A stretch of 26,431 nt of DNA. Origin: CAZUSO01 sp964622775 (GTDB lineage: Bacteria > Bacteroidota > Bacteroidia > Chitinophagales > Chitinophagaceae). The position numbers and the translations under genes were made by a program. The stretch lies in contig CAZUSO010000040.1 of the NCBI GenBank assembly GCA_964622775.1, positions 1-26,431 of the forward strand, in the 5' to 3' direction. Below are positions 1 to 8,311 of the stretch, piece by piece. Numbering within the stretch: position 1 is the first letter of the stretch; the number at the start of each line of letters is the position of its first letter. The notes under the pieces are model-generated. The model worked only from the letters and a program-made list of their open reading frames with translations, did not search any database and was not told the DNA's origin.

Positions 1-387
1 GCAGGAACTTACTTTGATACTTTAACCTCCGCAACAGGTTGTGATAGCGTAGTAACATTAACGCTCAGCGTCAACCCTGTTTTGGAAACAGCCATCGCTG
101 CTACCATTTGCAGTAATGAGGTGTACAGCTTCGGTGGAAATGATTTAAGTGTTGCAGGAACTTACTTTGATACTTTAACTGCGGCATCAGGTTGCGATAG
201 CGTAGTAACATTAACGCTCAGCGTCAACCCTGTTTTGGAAACAGCCATCGCTGCTACCATTTGCAGCAATGAGGTGTATAGCTTCGGTGGAAATGATATA
301 AGTATTGCTGGTGTTTATGCTGATACTTTAACTGCCGCTTCGGGATGCGATAGTGTAGTAACATTGACGCTCAGTGTCAACCCGGTG
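1..387 (+). repeat. In-frame 153-bp tandem repeats inside the adhesin gene
   Basis: The unit starting at base 1 recurs at 154 and again at 307, a period of exactly 153 bp (51 codons). By my count the first two copies differ at about nine positions, roughly 94% identity; the third is partial and more diverged. The array continues left of the window. Each unit encodes one short beta-rich module with the conserved GCDSVVTLTLSVNP end. Confidence 0.9.
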
Positions 388-1977
388 CCGACTCCTGTAA
401 TTACCGAAACTTCAAATCCTGCTACCTGTGGCGGAGACGAAGGCAGCATTACCCTTAATGGACTTACCGCCGGTTCCGCTTATTCCGTAGCATATAATAA
501 AGAGGGCGTTCCGCAAACACCGCAGTCGCTTATTGCCGATGGATCCGGTCATGTTGTCCTGAGTATATTAAGCAGCGGTGCTTATACCAATATTATTATA
601 ACCGATCCGGTAACGACCTGCTTTGCCACAACACCTTTATCGGCTGCTTTAACCGACCCTCAGTTTGTCATTTCCGTTACACCGTTCGATAATACCGATT
701 GTATCCATCCCGATGGATCCATCATGGTCAGCTCCCCCCTGCTGGTCAGCGGACAGTCCTATACCTGGTATTGCAACGCCATGAGCGACACTCAGACTGC
801 TGTGGCAGACGCTATAATTATTGACAGCCTTGAGCCGGGCGCTTATGCCGGAATATGGGTGTATGATGCCACTACACAATGCTTTTCCGATACGCTTGCT
901 TCAGTAATAATAGGCGGGGTAAGCTTTACGGATATCGCATCCTCCAGCTCCGCCGGCACCCGTCACCAGGCGGAAGGTATTGTGGATTATGCCAATGAAT
1001 CCTGTGAGCTTATAGCCACGATTAATTCCGGCAGTAACGATTTGGGTAATGTTACGGCGCAGGTTACGGTTGGAGCAGTAGTGTCAGGCACAGGCGAGCC
1101 ATATATAACCCGCTATTTCGACATCGAAGCTTCCGGCATCGGCGGGGGAACGGTAACGCTTTATTTTACTCAGCAGGAATTTGACGATTATAACGCTTTA
1201 CTGAATAATATCTCCGGTACGTATCCGCCGATTGGGCCTGAAGGCGAAAATCTTCAGATTACGGCTTTCCACAGCGACCCTGGCAGCGGTAACGGCCCCG
1301 GCGGTTATGATACCGCTGCGGCTAATAAAGAAGTGATTCCGGCAACCGTAGTATGGAATGCTTCGGCTAACCGCTGGGAGGTAACCTTCACAACAACCGG
1401 CTTCTCCGGTTTCTTTGCACATACCAGCAGCTCCGGCAGTCCGCTTCCGGTTAAACTGGTTGACGTCAGTGCGGTAAATCTGGGCGCTACCAACCGTGTG
1501 GACTGGAGCACTGCTAAAGAAACCGATGGCGACCGCTTCGTGATTGAGCGCAGTGTTGATGGCAAAAACTTCAGCAGTATCGGTACGATGGACGCAAAAG
1601 GCATCTCCCAAAGCCGTTACAGCCTGATAGATGCCAAGCCGTTTAACGGGCTGAACTACTACCGCATTGCAGTGCTGAATAATGACGGCAGTCGTTTTTA
1701 CAGCAAGCTGGTAAGTGCAAGGGTAGATGCAGGCAGACTACAGATTGAAGCCTACCCGAACCCGGTTAAGGATGAGCTGACGATAAAAGCTACCGGCGTA
1801 GTAACTGGTACAGGAGTTTTATTGCTGATGGATGGATTAGGCCGTGTATTAGACCGTACAACTATCGAAAGTAACAGCTTGACGAAATTGCGCATGGAGC
1901 ATTTTTCCCAGGGTGTGTATTTGCTGAAATACCAGGATGATACAACAACCCGTACCATTAAGGTGGATAAGAAATAA
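1..1977 (+). CDS. T9SS-sorted repeat adhesin, C-terminal part (5' truncated by window edge)
   Basis: The frame is open from base 1, so the start lies outside the window; 658 residues are visible. Order from the left: two to three copies of a 51-residue repeat (codons 1 to about 128, with the pattern GTYFDTLT...GCDSVVTLTLSVNP), two SprB-like domains (bases about 388-660 and 661-915, pattern C-x-x-DGSI ... GAYTNI), a beta-rich region ending near base 1430, a fibronectin-like stretch beginning LPVKLVDVSA, and a C-terminal type A sorting domain (EAYPNPVKDELTI ... GVYLLKY ... TIKVDKK). Such tails direct proteins through the type IX system to the outer surface, where most are anchored or released after tail removal. 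The repeats suggest a long adhesin stalk. Ligand and full length cannot be seen. A strong terminator follows 17 bases after the stop. The sorting-tail assignment is secure; the adhesive role is inferred from architecture. Confidence 0.88.
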   Translation, partial: AGTYFDTLTSATGCDSVVTLTLSVNPVLETAIAATICSNEVYSFGGNDLSVAGTYFDTLTAASGCDSVVTLTLSVNPVLETAIAATICSNEVYSFGGNDISIAGVYADTLTAASGCDSVVTLTLSVNPVPTPVITETSNPATCGGDEGSITLNGLTAGSAYSVAYNKEGVPQTPQSLIADGSGHVVLSILSSGAYTNIIITDPVTTCFATTPLSAALTDPQFVISVTPFDNTDCIHPDGSIMVSSPLLVSGQSYTWYCNAMSDTQTAVADAIIIDSLEPGAYAGIWVYDATTQCFSDTLASVIIGGVSFTDIASSSSAGTRHQAEGIVDYANESCELIATINSGSNDLGNVTAQVTVGAVVSGTGEPYITRYFDIEASGIGGGTVTLYFTQQEFDDYNALLNNISGTYPPIGPEGENLQITAFHSDPGSGNGPGGYDTAAANKEVIPATVVWNASANRWEVTFTTTGFSGFFAHTSSSGSPLPVKLVDVSAVNLGATNRVDWSTAKETDGDRFVIERSVDGKNFSSIGTMDAKGISQSRYSLIDAKPFNGLNYYRIAVLNNDGSRFYSKLVSARVDAGRLQIEAYPNPVKDELTIKATGVVTGTGVLLLMDGLGRVLDRTTIESNSLTKLRMEHFSQGVYLLKYQDDTTTRTIKVDKK

Positions 1978-1993
1978 CGTATTCAGGGGTGGA

Positions 1994-2033
1994 AAAAATC
2001 TGACCGGATTATGCATAATCCGGTCAGATTTTT
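1994..2033. terminator. Perfect 40-nt palindromic terminator, probably bidirectional
   Basis: The 40 bases form an exact palindrome centred between 2013 and 2014, with five A at the left end and five T at the right. It gives a long GC-containing stem closed by a T run on either strand. It sits just after the adhesin stop codon and can terminate transcription arriving from both directions. Confidence 0.85.
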
Positions 2034-2067
2034 GTACTATGATAATCATGCTCATTTTCTTTATACG

Positions 2068-2155
2068 ATGTCATGCTGAGCATGTTGAAGCACGCTCCCA
2101 TAAGGCTCTGGCTGACGGTCGAAGATGTTGCCCTTCGACATACTCAGGGTGACAT
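2068..2155. repeat. Inverted-repeat intergenic element (GTCATGCTGAG family)
   Basis: A 23-nt left arm at 2068-2090 (ATGTCATGCTGAGCATG...) pairs with the right arm at 2133-2155 (...CATACTCAGGGTGACAT), with only a few mismatches, around a 42-nt centre. It resembles REP- or MITE-like elements that I recall as common between genes in Bacteroidota. It lies at the 3' side of a decayed minus-strand frame and carries no gene of its own. Confidence 0.6.
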
Positions 2156-2388
2156 GCGTTTGGGGGCATGCTTGTTGAGATTACTTCGTACCTGCCAATG
2201 ACCACATGTTTTGGCTTTAGTCCATGTTCTGCCGTTGGTATTTTCAACAATACGAGTGACACAACCTCCTCAACCAATCCAATAAGGTGGCTCCAGAATC
2301 CGGAGTTATAGCCCGTTCCTGCAATTATATTTTCTATAAATTCTGTAAAAATTCCAGCAGGAGGACTGCCCGGCTGCTCTAATTCTCC
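2071..2388 (-). pseudogene. Decayed or truncated reading frame of unknown family, running into the repeat
   Basis: The minus strand is open from 2388 to a stop at 2071 (105 codons) and has no ATG at its head: an in-frame TGA lies at 2389-2391. The product reads like genuine protein from about 2388 to 2160 (GIFTEFIENIIAG, GYNSGFWSHLIGLVEEVV, GLKPKHVVIGRYEVI), then passes into the inverted repeat, where the translation is only that element's usual shadow (CHPEYVEG). The simplest reading is an old gene fragment that lost its 5' end and had its 3' end replaced by the repeat. I do not recognise the family. An alternative is chance openness of about 100 codons. Confidence 0.38.
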
Positions 2389-2419
2389 TCAAAACCATCT
2401 CATTTTGAAGCGCAAGTAT

Positions 2420-2427
2420 TATCTTTG
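2420..2427 (+). promoter_or_regulatory. -7 promoter box (TATCTTTG) for the E1 gene
   Basis: TATCTTTG fits the Bacteroidota housekeeping -7 consensus TAnnTTTG exactly and lies 25 bases before the ATG at 2453, leaving a leader of about 20 nt. I see no clear TTTG -33 box at the usual 19-21-nt spacing. Confidence 0.5.
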
Positions 2428-2452
2428 CTATACAACATAACCGGAACGATTT

Positions 2453-4858
2453 ATGGCAAATTCGAAGCCCTCAGCAACTGATAATGATAAATTATCCTTT
2501 GAAGAATTTAAAAAGGAAGCGCTTGCCGATTACGAGCTGGCGGTTGCCAGCCGTGAAGCCAGCCTGATTGGACGTAAGGAAGTACTTACCGGAAAAGCTA
2601 AGTTTGGCATCTTCGGCGACGGAAAAGAGCTCCCCCAGATTGCCCTGGCGAAATGCTTTAAACCCGGCGACGTCCGCTCGGGGTACTATCGCGACCAAAC
2701 GCTGATGTTTGCTACCGGAATGAGCAATATCGAAGCCTTTTTTGCACAGCTCTACGCTAACCCGGACACAGAGGCCGAGCCGGCTTCAGCCGGAAGGATG
2801 ATGAATGGACACTACGGAACCCGCTGGCTGGATGAACAGGGTAACTGGAAGGATCTTACGCTGACTCCCAACTCCACCAGCGACATCTCCCCAACTGCAG
2901 GGCAGATGGTACGCGCTTTAGGTGTGGCCTATGCCTCTAAACTGTATCGCAACGCCGAAAGCCTGCAATCGGGGTTTGAAAATTTTTCCAAAAACGGGAA
3001 TGAGGTCAGCTTCTGTACCATTGGTGACGCCTCAACCTCAGAAGGGCTTTTCTGGGAAACGCTTAATGCCGCCGGCGTACTTAAAGTACCTCTGGCAATC
3101 TGTGTCTGGGACGATGGCTATGGCATATCAGTGCCCCGTGCTTTTCAAACATCCAAAAACTCTATTTCCGATGCCGCCTCCGGAATGCAATATGACGGTA
3201 AATTAGGAAGCGGTGTGGATATTTACCGGGTAAAAGCCTGGGATTATCCTGCCCTTGTAGATACTTTTCAAAAAGGCGTCGCGCGAATCCGGGAAACCCA
3301 TATTCCGGCATTATTTCATATTCAGGAAGCTACTCAACCACAGGGTCACTCTACGTCAGGGTCGCATGAACGCTACAAAAGCAAAGAAAGGCTGGCTTGG
3401 GAAAAGGAATGGGACTGTATCCGCAAAATGGAAGAATTTATTCTGGAGAATGCAGTTGCGACGCAGGAGGAACTGGACACTATAAAAGAAACGGCAAAGG
3501 ATAAAGCCCGTAATGCCCGACAGCAGGCCTGGAGTAAATTTCTGGAACCCGTTAAAGCACAAATTGCCGAAGCAACCCGCCATATCAACCAGGTCGTGTT
3601 TGAAGGCGGTGCGCATGCACCGGCAATTGCTGCCTTAGCCCAGGAGCTGAATGCCGTCAAAGAGCCGATCCGTAAAGATGTGATGCGCACTATCGGCAGG
3701 GTATTGGCGCTTGCCGGGAATACCGGCAGCCAGGCAGCACGAAATCTGAGCAATTATTACCAGCAATTAAAAGAAGAAGCGTCAGACAAGTATAATTCCG
3801 GATTATATTCCCGGTCAGACAAAGCCGTAAGCCATATTTCCGATGTGGCGCCTGTTTTCACGGATCAAAGCCCGGTAATCAATGGTTTTGAAGTATTGAA
3901 TAAGTTTTTTGACGAAACCCTGAAATCCAATCCTGCCGTTTTCGCATTTGGAGAGGATGTCGGGAAAATAGGCGATGTCAACCAGGCATTTGCCGGTTTG
4001 CAGGACAAATACGGCGATCTTCGGGTGGGCGATACCGGCATCCGGGAAGCGACCATTATCGGTCAGGGTATCGGGATGGCGTTGCGCGGTCTTCGCCCGA
4101 TTGCCGAGATACAGTATCTGGATTATCTCCTCTATGGATTACAGCCGCTCAGCGATGATGTGGCCACTTTGCAATACCGCACTAAGGGCGGGCAAAAATG
4201 TCCGCTGATTGTGCGTACGCGCGGTCATCGCCTGGAAGGTATCTGGCACAGCGGCTCACCTATGGGTCTTATGCTGCATGCCCTGAGAGGCATGCACATC
4301 TGCGTGCCCCGCAATATGGTGCAGGCCGCGGGCATGTACAATACGCTTCTGCACAGCGATGAACCGGCTATTGTGGTGGAATGCCTGAACGGCTATCGGC
4401 TCAAAGAAAAGCTGCCGGACAACCTGATGGAGCGAACGGTGGCTTTCGGGATACCGGAAATCCTGCATGAAGGTGAGGATGTTTCCATTGTTTCCTATGG
4501 TTCCACACTTCGCGTTATTGAAGAAGCTATGGAGTTGTATCTCCGTCCGCAGGGAATCAGCTGCGAGCTGATTGATGTCCAGACTCTCCTGCCTTTCGAC
4601 ACTACACACCGTATTGTGGAATCACTGAAAAAAACCAATCGCATTGTATTTATTGATGAAGATGTCCCCGGCGGAGCATCCGCTTATATGTTCCAGCAGG
4701 TTATGGAACTGCAGGGTGGCTACAAATGGTTAGACGTAGCCCCCCGAACCATTACGGCACAGGCGCACCGGCCTGCTTATGCAACCGATGGCGACTATTT
4801 TTCAAAGCCCAATGCAGAGGATATCACTGCGGTGATCAGCGCTATGATGCAGGAATAA
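2453..4858 (+). CDS. Fused alpha/beta E1 component of a 2-oxoacid dehydrogenase (thiamine diphosphate-dependent)
   Basis: This 801-residue cytoplasmic enzyme joins both E1 subunits in one chain. Residues about 40-390 are the alpha part: the thiamine-diphosphate motif begins GDASTSEG at 191 and ends WDDGYGIS at 219-226, and GHSTSGSHERY matches the loop that holds substrate and cofactor. After a helical linker, the beta part begins near 480, with FAFGEDVGKIGDVNQAF at 497 and a His in IWHSGSPMG at 599. E1 decarboxylates a 2-oxoacid and passes the acyl group to the lipoyl arm of E2. Similarity is greatest to branched-chain/pyruvate-type E1, and fused forms are known in Bacteroidota. Substrate cannot be told from sequence. 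The usual Asn-Asn of the cofactor motif is Asp-Asp. No E2 or E3 gene is adjacent. The gene appears monocistronic, with its own -7 box and terminator. Confidence 0.9.
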   Translation: MANSKPSATDNDKLSFEEFKKEALADYELAVASREASLIGRKEVLTGKAKFGIFGDGKELPQIALAKCFKPGDVRSGYYRDQTLMFATGMSNIEAFFAQLYANPDTEAEPASAGRMMNGHYGTRWLDEQGNWKDLTLTPNSTSDISPTAGQMVRALGVAYASKLYRNAESLQSGFENFSKNGNEVSFCTIGDASTSEGLFWETLNAAGVLKVPLAICVWDDGYGISVPRAFQTSKNSISDAASGMQYDGKLGSGVDIYRVKAWDYPALVDTFQKGVARIRETHIPALFHIQEATQPQGHSTSGSHERYKSKERLAWEKEWDCIRKMEEFILENAVATQEELDTIKETAKDKARNARQQAWSKFLEPVKAQIAEATRHINQVVFEGGAHAPAIAALAQELNAVKEPIRKDVMRTIGRVLALAGNTGSQAARNLSNYYQQLKEEASDKYNSGLYSRSDKAVSHISDVAPVFTDQSPVINGFEVLNKFFDETLKSNPAVFAFGEDVGKIGDVNQAFAGLQDKYGDLRVGDTGIREATIIGQGIGMALRGLRPIAEIQYLDYLLYGLQPLSDDVATLQYRTKGGQKCPLIVRTRGHRLEGIWHSGSPMGLMLHALRGMHICVPRNMVQAAGMYNTLLHSDEPAIVVECLNGYRLKEKLPDNLMERTVAFGIPEILHEGEDVSIVSYGSTLRVIEEAMELYLRPQGISCELIDVQTLLPFDTTHRIVESLKKTNRIVFIDEDVPGGASAYMFQQVMELQGGYKWLDVAPRTITAQAHRPAYATDGDYFSKPNAEDITAVISAMMQE

Positions 4859-4883
4859 TATTAAGAAGCTTTAAAAATTAAAC

Positions 4884-4919
4884 CGTCACGCTCCTGATAT
4901 TGGAAGGTGACGTTTTTTT
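4884..4919 (+). terminator. Intrinsic terminator after the E1 gene
   Basis: CGTCAC (4884-4889) pairs with GTGACG (4907-4912), followed directly by seven T. It begins 26 bases after the E1 stop codon. Confidence 0.75.
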
Positions 4920-4983
4920 AACCATGGGAAAAATTTCTTTAATAATTCTGAGCCTTTGATAAGGGAAGCACCTTGCTTTGCAA

Positions 4984-5248
4984 TCAAGCTCCGCCAGTTA
5001 ATTCAACATCGGCTGTCGGCTCCTTCCTGTAATAATTTGTCTAATCATCACCTCCACAAGGCATTCCTTTAAAGGTACCTTTACTCAACCAGTCAAAAGC
5101 ATCAAACAAGCATGACTTTCCCGAATCGTTTGAGCCAACCACCAAAATAAGTTTGGACGTTTCCGGAATGTCAGCTATTGTGAAGTCGGTAAACCGTTTA
5201 AAATTTTAAACGAATACCCTCTGTTAGTGCAGACTCTAATTCCCAAGC
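4984..5248 (-). pseudogene. Broken N-terminal remnant of an AAA-type (SMC/OLD-like) ATPase
   Basis: Read on the minus strand, codons from 5248 give ...ALTEGIRLKF and then a stop; shifting frame near 5200-5206 gives KRFTDFTIADIPETSKLIL, a Walker A motif GSNDSGKS, then LFDAFDWLSKG and MPCGGDD. An in-frame TAG (5041-5043) follows, after which the same frame continues as TNYYRKEPTADVEL to a TGA at 4984. The order (basic IRLKNFKRF-like start, DFTI strand, P-loop, FDAF helix) is that of single-gene AAA ATPases related to RecF/OLD. One frameshift, one nonsense codon and loss of everything after about 80 residues mark it as dead. The full-length parent may have been a defence or DNA-repair ATPase; that is inference. 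Confidence 0.6.
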
Positions 5249-5300
5249 TTATGAATTTTTAAAAAATACAAATCGGTATAACATAAAATAAATCAGAGGA

Positions 5301-5462
5301 ATGACTCTGGCAGATAAAATAAGAAGACAAAGCTGTATAAATTATCAAAATGCCCGGGAGTTCAATCCGGGGGATTTATTGGTTATTGTTAGTGATTTCA
5401 GCGCAACCCACCCCGAAGCGCGGATAAAACAGAAATTGCTACCGGCTCCGGTAAACTTTTGA
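5301..5462 (+). CDS. Doubtful 53-residue ORF, unknown
   Basis: ATG at 5301 is preceded by AGAGGA and opens 53 codons to a TGA at 5460. The product (start MTLADKIRRQSC, middle FNPGDLLVIVSDF) has a plausible amino-acid mix and no membrane segment or signal. An ORF of this length is not improbable by chance, and the surrounding 4984-5834 stretch is decaying sequence, so it could be a gene remnant. I recognise no family. Confidence 0.2.
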   Translation: MTLADKIRRQSCINYQNAREFNPGDLLVIVSDFSATHPEARIKQKLLPAPVNF

Positions 5463-5616
5463 AAATTTTGCTGTAATCACGGATTTTTGATATTGAAACA
5501 TGGCGCCCTGAATTTGGCAAAGATGGTGACGAAAAGCGATGAGTTAACAGCGTCTGTCCATCGTTCCCCACCCGCATCTTATTGTAAAATGTAACCATAT
5601 AAGACAGGAGCTGTGT

Positions 5617-5826
5617 GTGACTTTTATTATACTGATGAATTTTATAGATATAATAGTTGTCGTTTTAATTTTCTTTTATTACCTTAACATCCTTAAATTC
5701 GCATTCCCAAAATTACGAGGCAATCGAAATTCCCCGTATTATCAGGTTGTACTCCTCAAATGTCGGAATAGTTGGAGCAATCGGTCCGTGGAAGGTAAAC
5801 AATCAAAAAATCGTATTAACATTTAA
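5617..5826 (+). CDS. Doubtful small membrane protein ORF, unknown
   Basis: The frame opens at a GTG (5617) with AGGAG nine bases upstream; an ATG follows at 5635. The first 30 residues are strongly hydrophobic (MNFIDIIVVVLIFFYYLNIL) and could form one membrane helix; the remainder is polar and basic with no recognisable domain. It ends 8 bases before recQ. The low-complexity AT-rich start and lack of a known match make it uncertain; it may be decayed or non-coding sequence carrying the recQ leader. Confidence 0.2.
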   Translation: MTFIILMNFIDIIVVVLIFFYYLNILKFAFPKLRGNRNSPYYQVVLLKCRNSWSNRSVEGKQSKNRINI

Positions 5827-5834
5827 CGCAGATT

Positions 5835-8072
5835 ATGGAAGCTGTACCCGCTAAAAAGAAAATGAGTGCTAAAACTGTTGATCTCAAAAAAGAACTTCAC
5901 AAATATTTCGGATTCGATAAGTTCAAAGGAGAACAGGAAGCTATTATTAAAAGTATCCTTTCGGGGAAAGACACCTTTGTGATTATGCCCACCGGCGGTG
6001 GTAAATCATTATGTTACCAGTTACCGGCTCTGATCAGCGAAGGCGTTGCCATTATTGTTTCGCCGCTTATTGCCCTGATGAAAAATCAGGTGGATGTGAT
6101 ACGGGGCTACAGCGATAACGATAATATAGCGCACTTCCTGAATTCCAGTCTCAGCCGGGTGCAACAACGCAAGGTGAAAGAAGACCTCGTGGCCGGAAAA
6201 ACCAAAATGCTTTATGTGGCGCCGGAAACCCTTACTAAAAAGGAAAATGTCGAGTTTTTTACTGATATTAATATATCTTTCGTTGCTGTGGATGAGGCAC
6301 ACTGTATTTCGGAATGGGGCCATGACTTCAGACCGGAGTACCGCAAGCTGCGCAGCATCATAACCGAAATTGATCCTACACTCCCCATCATTGCGCTGAC
6401 GGCAACAGCAACGCCAAAGGTCCAGGACGATATTGAGAAGAATCTGGAATTAAAAGAGCCCGACATATATATCGCCTCGTTTAACCGCCCGAATCTTTAT
6501 TATGAAGTGGTGCCTAAAACCACCAAGACACAGGTGCTGAAACACATGGTGCGCTTCATTCAGCAACAGGGCAACCGAAGCGGAATTATCTATACGCTCA
6601 ATCGTAAAACAACCGAGGAGCTGGCCAAAACTTTAGAAGCTAACGGGATTCGCGCCGTTGCATATCACGCCGGGCTGGAAGCCGGATTGCGCGCCAAACG
6701 TCAGGATGATTTCCTGCGGGATGATGTGGAAGTTATTGTGGCTACTATCGCTTTCGGGATGGGGATCGACAAACCCGATGTAAGGTTCGTCATGCACTAT
6801 AATATTCCGAAATCGTTGGAAAATTATTACCAGGAAACCGGTCGCGCCGGTCGCGATGGTATGGAAAGCCGGTGTATCCTGTACTATTCCTATAAAGATG
6901 TTCAGAAGTTAGAACACCTGATGCGCGACAAGCCGCTGAGTGAGCGGGAAATGGGTGCACAACTGATCACGGAAACCGTGGCCTTTGCCGAAAGCGGCGC
7001 CTGCCGCCGACGCCAGTTGCTGCATTATTTTGGAGAAATTGATAAGATTGAAAATTGTAAGCATTGCGATAATTGTTGCCATCCGAAAGAAAAGCTGGAT
7101 GTCAAAGACAGCGTAAAAATTGTACTGGACGCCATTTCCCAATTAGATGAACGTTTCGGCATCGAATATGTAGTAGATGTGGTATTGGGAAAAAATAATC
7201 CGCAGATCAAAACCTTCCGTCACGACAAACTGAAAAGTTTCGGCGCCGGATTAGTGATGGAAATGAACGATACATTCTGGCAGTCCCTCATCCGCCAAAT
7301 GATGCTGGAAGACTTTATCCGGAAAGATATTGAAGAATACGGACTGCTGAAGATAACACCAAACGGGCACAAGTTCCTGAAAAAGCCGTATTCGATAAAG
7401 GTAGCGCTCAACCACCAGTACCGGGATATGGAAAGCGAGGATGATGATGAACAGGTGAACCCGGGTGTGGGGGGCTCTGCCGACCCGGTATTGCTGGATA
7501 TGCTAATCCAGTTACGCAAAAAAGTAGCTAAAGAAAAGAACCTGCCGCCCTTTGTCATCTTCCTGGAAAATTCTCTGGAAGATATGGCGCTGAGCTATCC
7601 GACTACTATGGCGGAATTGGAGAAAATCCAGGGTGTCAGTAAAGGTAAGGCATTAAAATACGGGAAGAAATTTGTGGAAATGATTGACCAGTATGTTGCC
7701 GAAAATGACATTGAAAAGCCGGATGATTTTGTGATGAAAAATGTGGCCAATAAAAGCGGTTTGAAAGTTTTCATCATTCAAAATATCGACAAGAAAATTC
7801 CCCTGGAAACCATTGCCAGGAATAAGGGTATCACGGTAGAAGAACTGATGTCTGCTATGGAAGCTATCGTTGCAAGCGGCACCCGGTTGAATATCAATTA
7901 TTGCATCGACGGGCAATTAGATGAAGATGAACAGGAAGATATCTTTGATTTTTTCCGTAGCGCTGAAGATGACGACCTGGATCTGGCCTATGAAGAATTT
8001 AAAGACAATGATGTCAGCATGGAGCAATTGCAATTGCTGCGTATTAAATTTATGAGCGAGTACGCCAATTAG
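5835..8072 (+). CDS. recQ: ATP-dependent DNA helicase RecQ
   Basis: This 745-residue 3'-5' DNA helicase of superfamily 2 acts in recombination repair and restart of stalled forks. Motif I is MPTGGGKS at 51-58 (Lys57), motif II is DEAH at 153-156, and the RecQ-typical aromatic-rich loop SEWGHDFRPEY follows directly. LTATAT lies near 188-193, AFGMGIDKPDVRFVMHYNIP near 306-325 and motif VI YYQETGRAGRDG near 331-342. The RQC zinc ligands are Cys390, Cys408, Cys411 and Cys414; a winged-helix region follows, and an HRDC domain lies at about 550-625. The acidic tail of about 115 residues after HRDC makes it longer than the E. coli enzyme (about 610 residues); I recall similar extended forms in Bacteroidota. 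Met10 is an alternative start. No convincing promoter box or downstream terminator was found. Confidence 0.96.
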   Translation: MEAVPAKKKMSAKTVDLKKELHKYFGFDKFKGEQEAIIKSILSGKDTFVIMPTGGGKSLCYQLPALISEGVAIIVSPLIALMKNQVDVIRGYSDNDNIAHFLNSSLSRVQQRKVKEDLVAGKTKMLYVAPETLTKKENVEFFTDINISFVAVDEAHCISEWGHDFRPEYRKLRSIITEIDPTLPIIALTATATPKVQDDIEKNLELKEPDIYIASFNRPNLYYEVVPKTTKTQVLKHMVRFIQQQGNRSGIIYTLNRKTTEELAKTLEANGIRAVAYHAGLEAGLRAKRQDDFLRDDVEVIVATIAFGMGIDKPDVRFVMHYNIPKSLENYYQETGRAGRDGMESRCILYYSYKDVQKLEHLMRDKPLSEREMGAQLITETVAFAESGACRRRQLLHYFGEIDKIENCKHCDNCCHPKEKLDVKDSVKIVLDAISQLDERFGIEYVVDVVLGKNNPQIKTFRHDKLKSFGAGLVMEMNDTFWQSLIRQMMLEDFIRKDIEEYGLLKITPNGHKFLKKPYSIKVALNHQYRDMESEDDDEQVNPGVGGSADPVLLDMLIQLRKKVAKEKNLPPFVIFLENSLEDMALSYPTTMAELEKIQGVSKGKALKYGKKFVEMIDQYVAENDIEKPDDFVMKNVANKSGLKVFIIQNIDKKIPLETIARNKGITVEELMSAMEAIVASGTRLNINYCIDGQLDEDEQEDIFDFFRSAEDDDLDLAYEEFKDNDVSMEQLQLLRIKFMSEYAN

Positions 8073-8311
8073 GTGCGAATCTGTTGTCCATAGTACCATG
8101 CCAAAATCACAAAAGGATAAATGTTTCATCGTTGGTGATAAGACAAAAGTCCCTAATGTCCGCTAATGCGGATTGCAAGTTCTGTTTTATCAGTAGTTCC
8201 GGATATCCTGCTCTGACATTCTGAAGGGTTCAAAACGATAAGATTGTAAAAGTCGTATTGGTTTACACAACTTACCATTTTGTTTTTGGTAAAAACACTA
8301 ACGACAGGATA

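Noticed and set aside
1..387. Regular repeats that might be taken for a CRISPR array
   Set aside because: The whole 153-bp period is conserved and coding in frame; there are no variable spacers.
1198..1611. Long minus-strand open frame inside the left adhesin
   Set aside because: It is a shadow of a clear plus-strand domain gene, with no family features of its own.
5353..5372. CCCGG-GAGTTCAAT-CCGGG, resembling a tRNA T-arm
   Set aside because: The loop has nine bases and no acceptor, D or anticodon arm can be folded around it.
5700..5834. Alternative frame upstream of recQ reading NVGIVGAIGPWKV
   Set aside because: It has no start, is short and matches no family I know; kept only as part of the decayed region.
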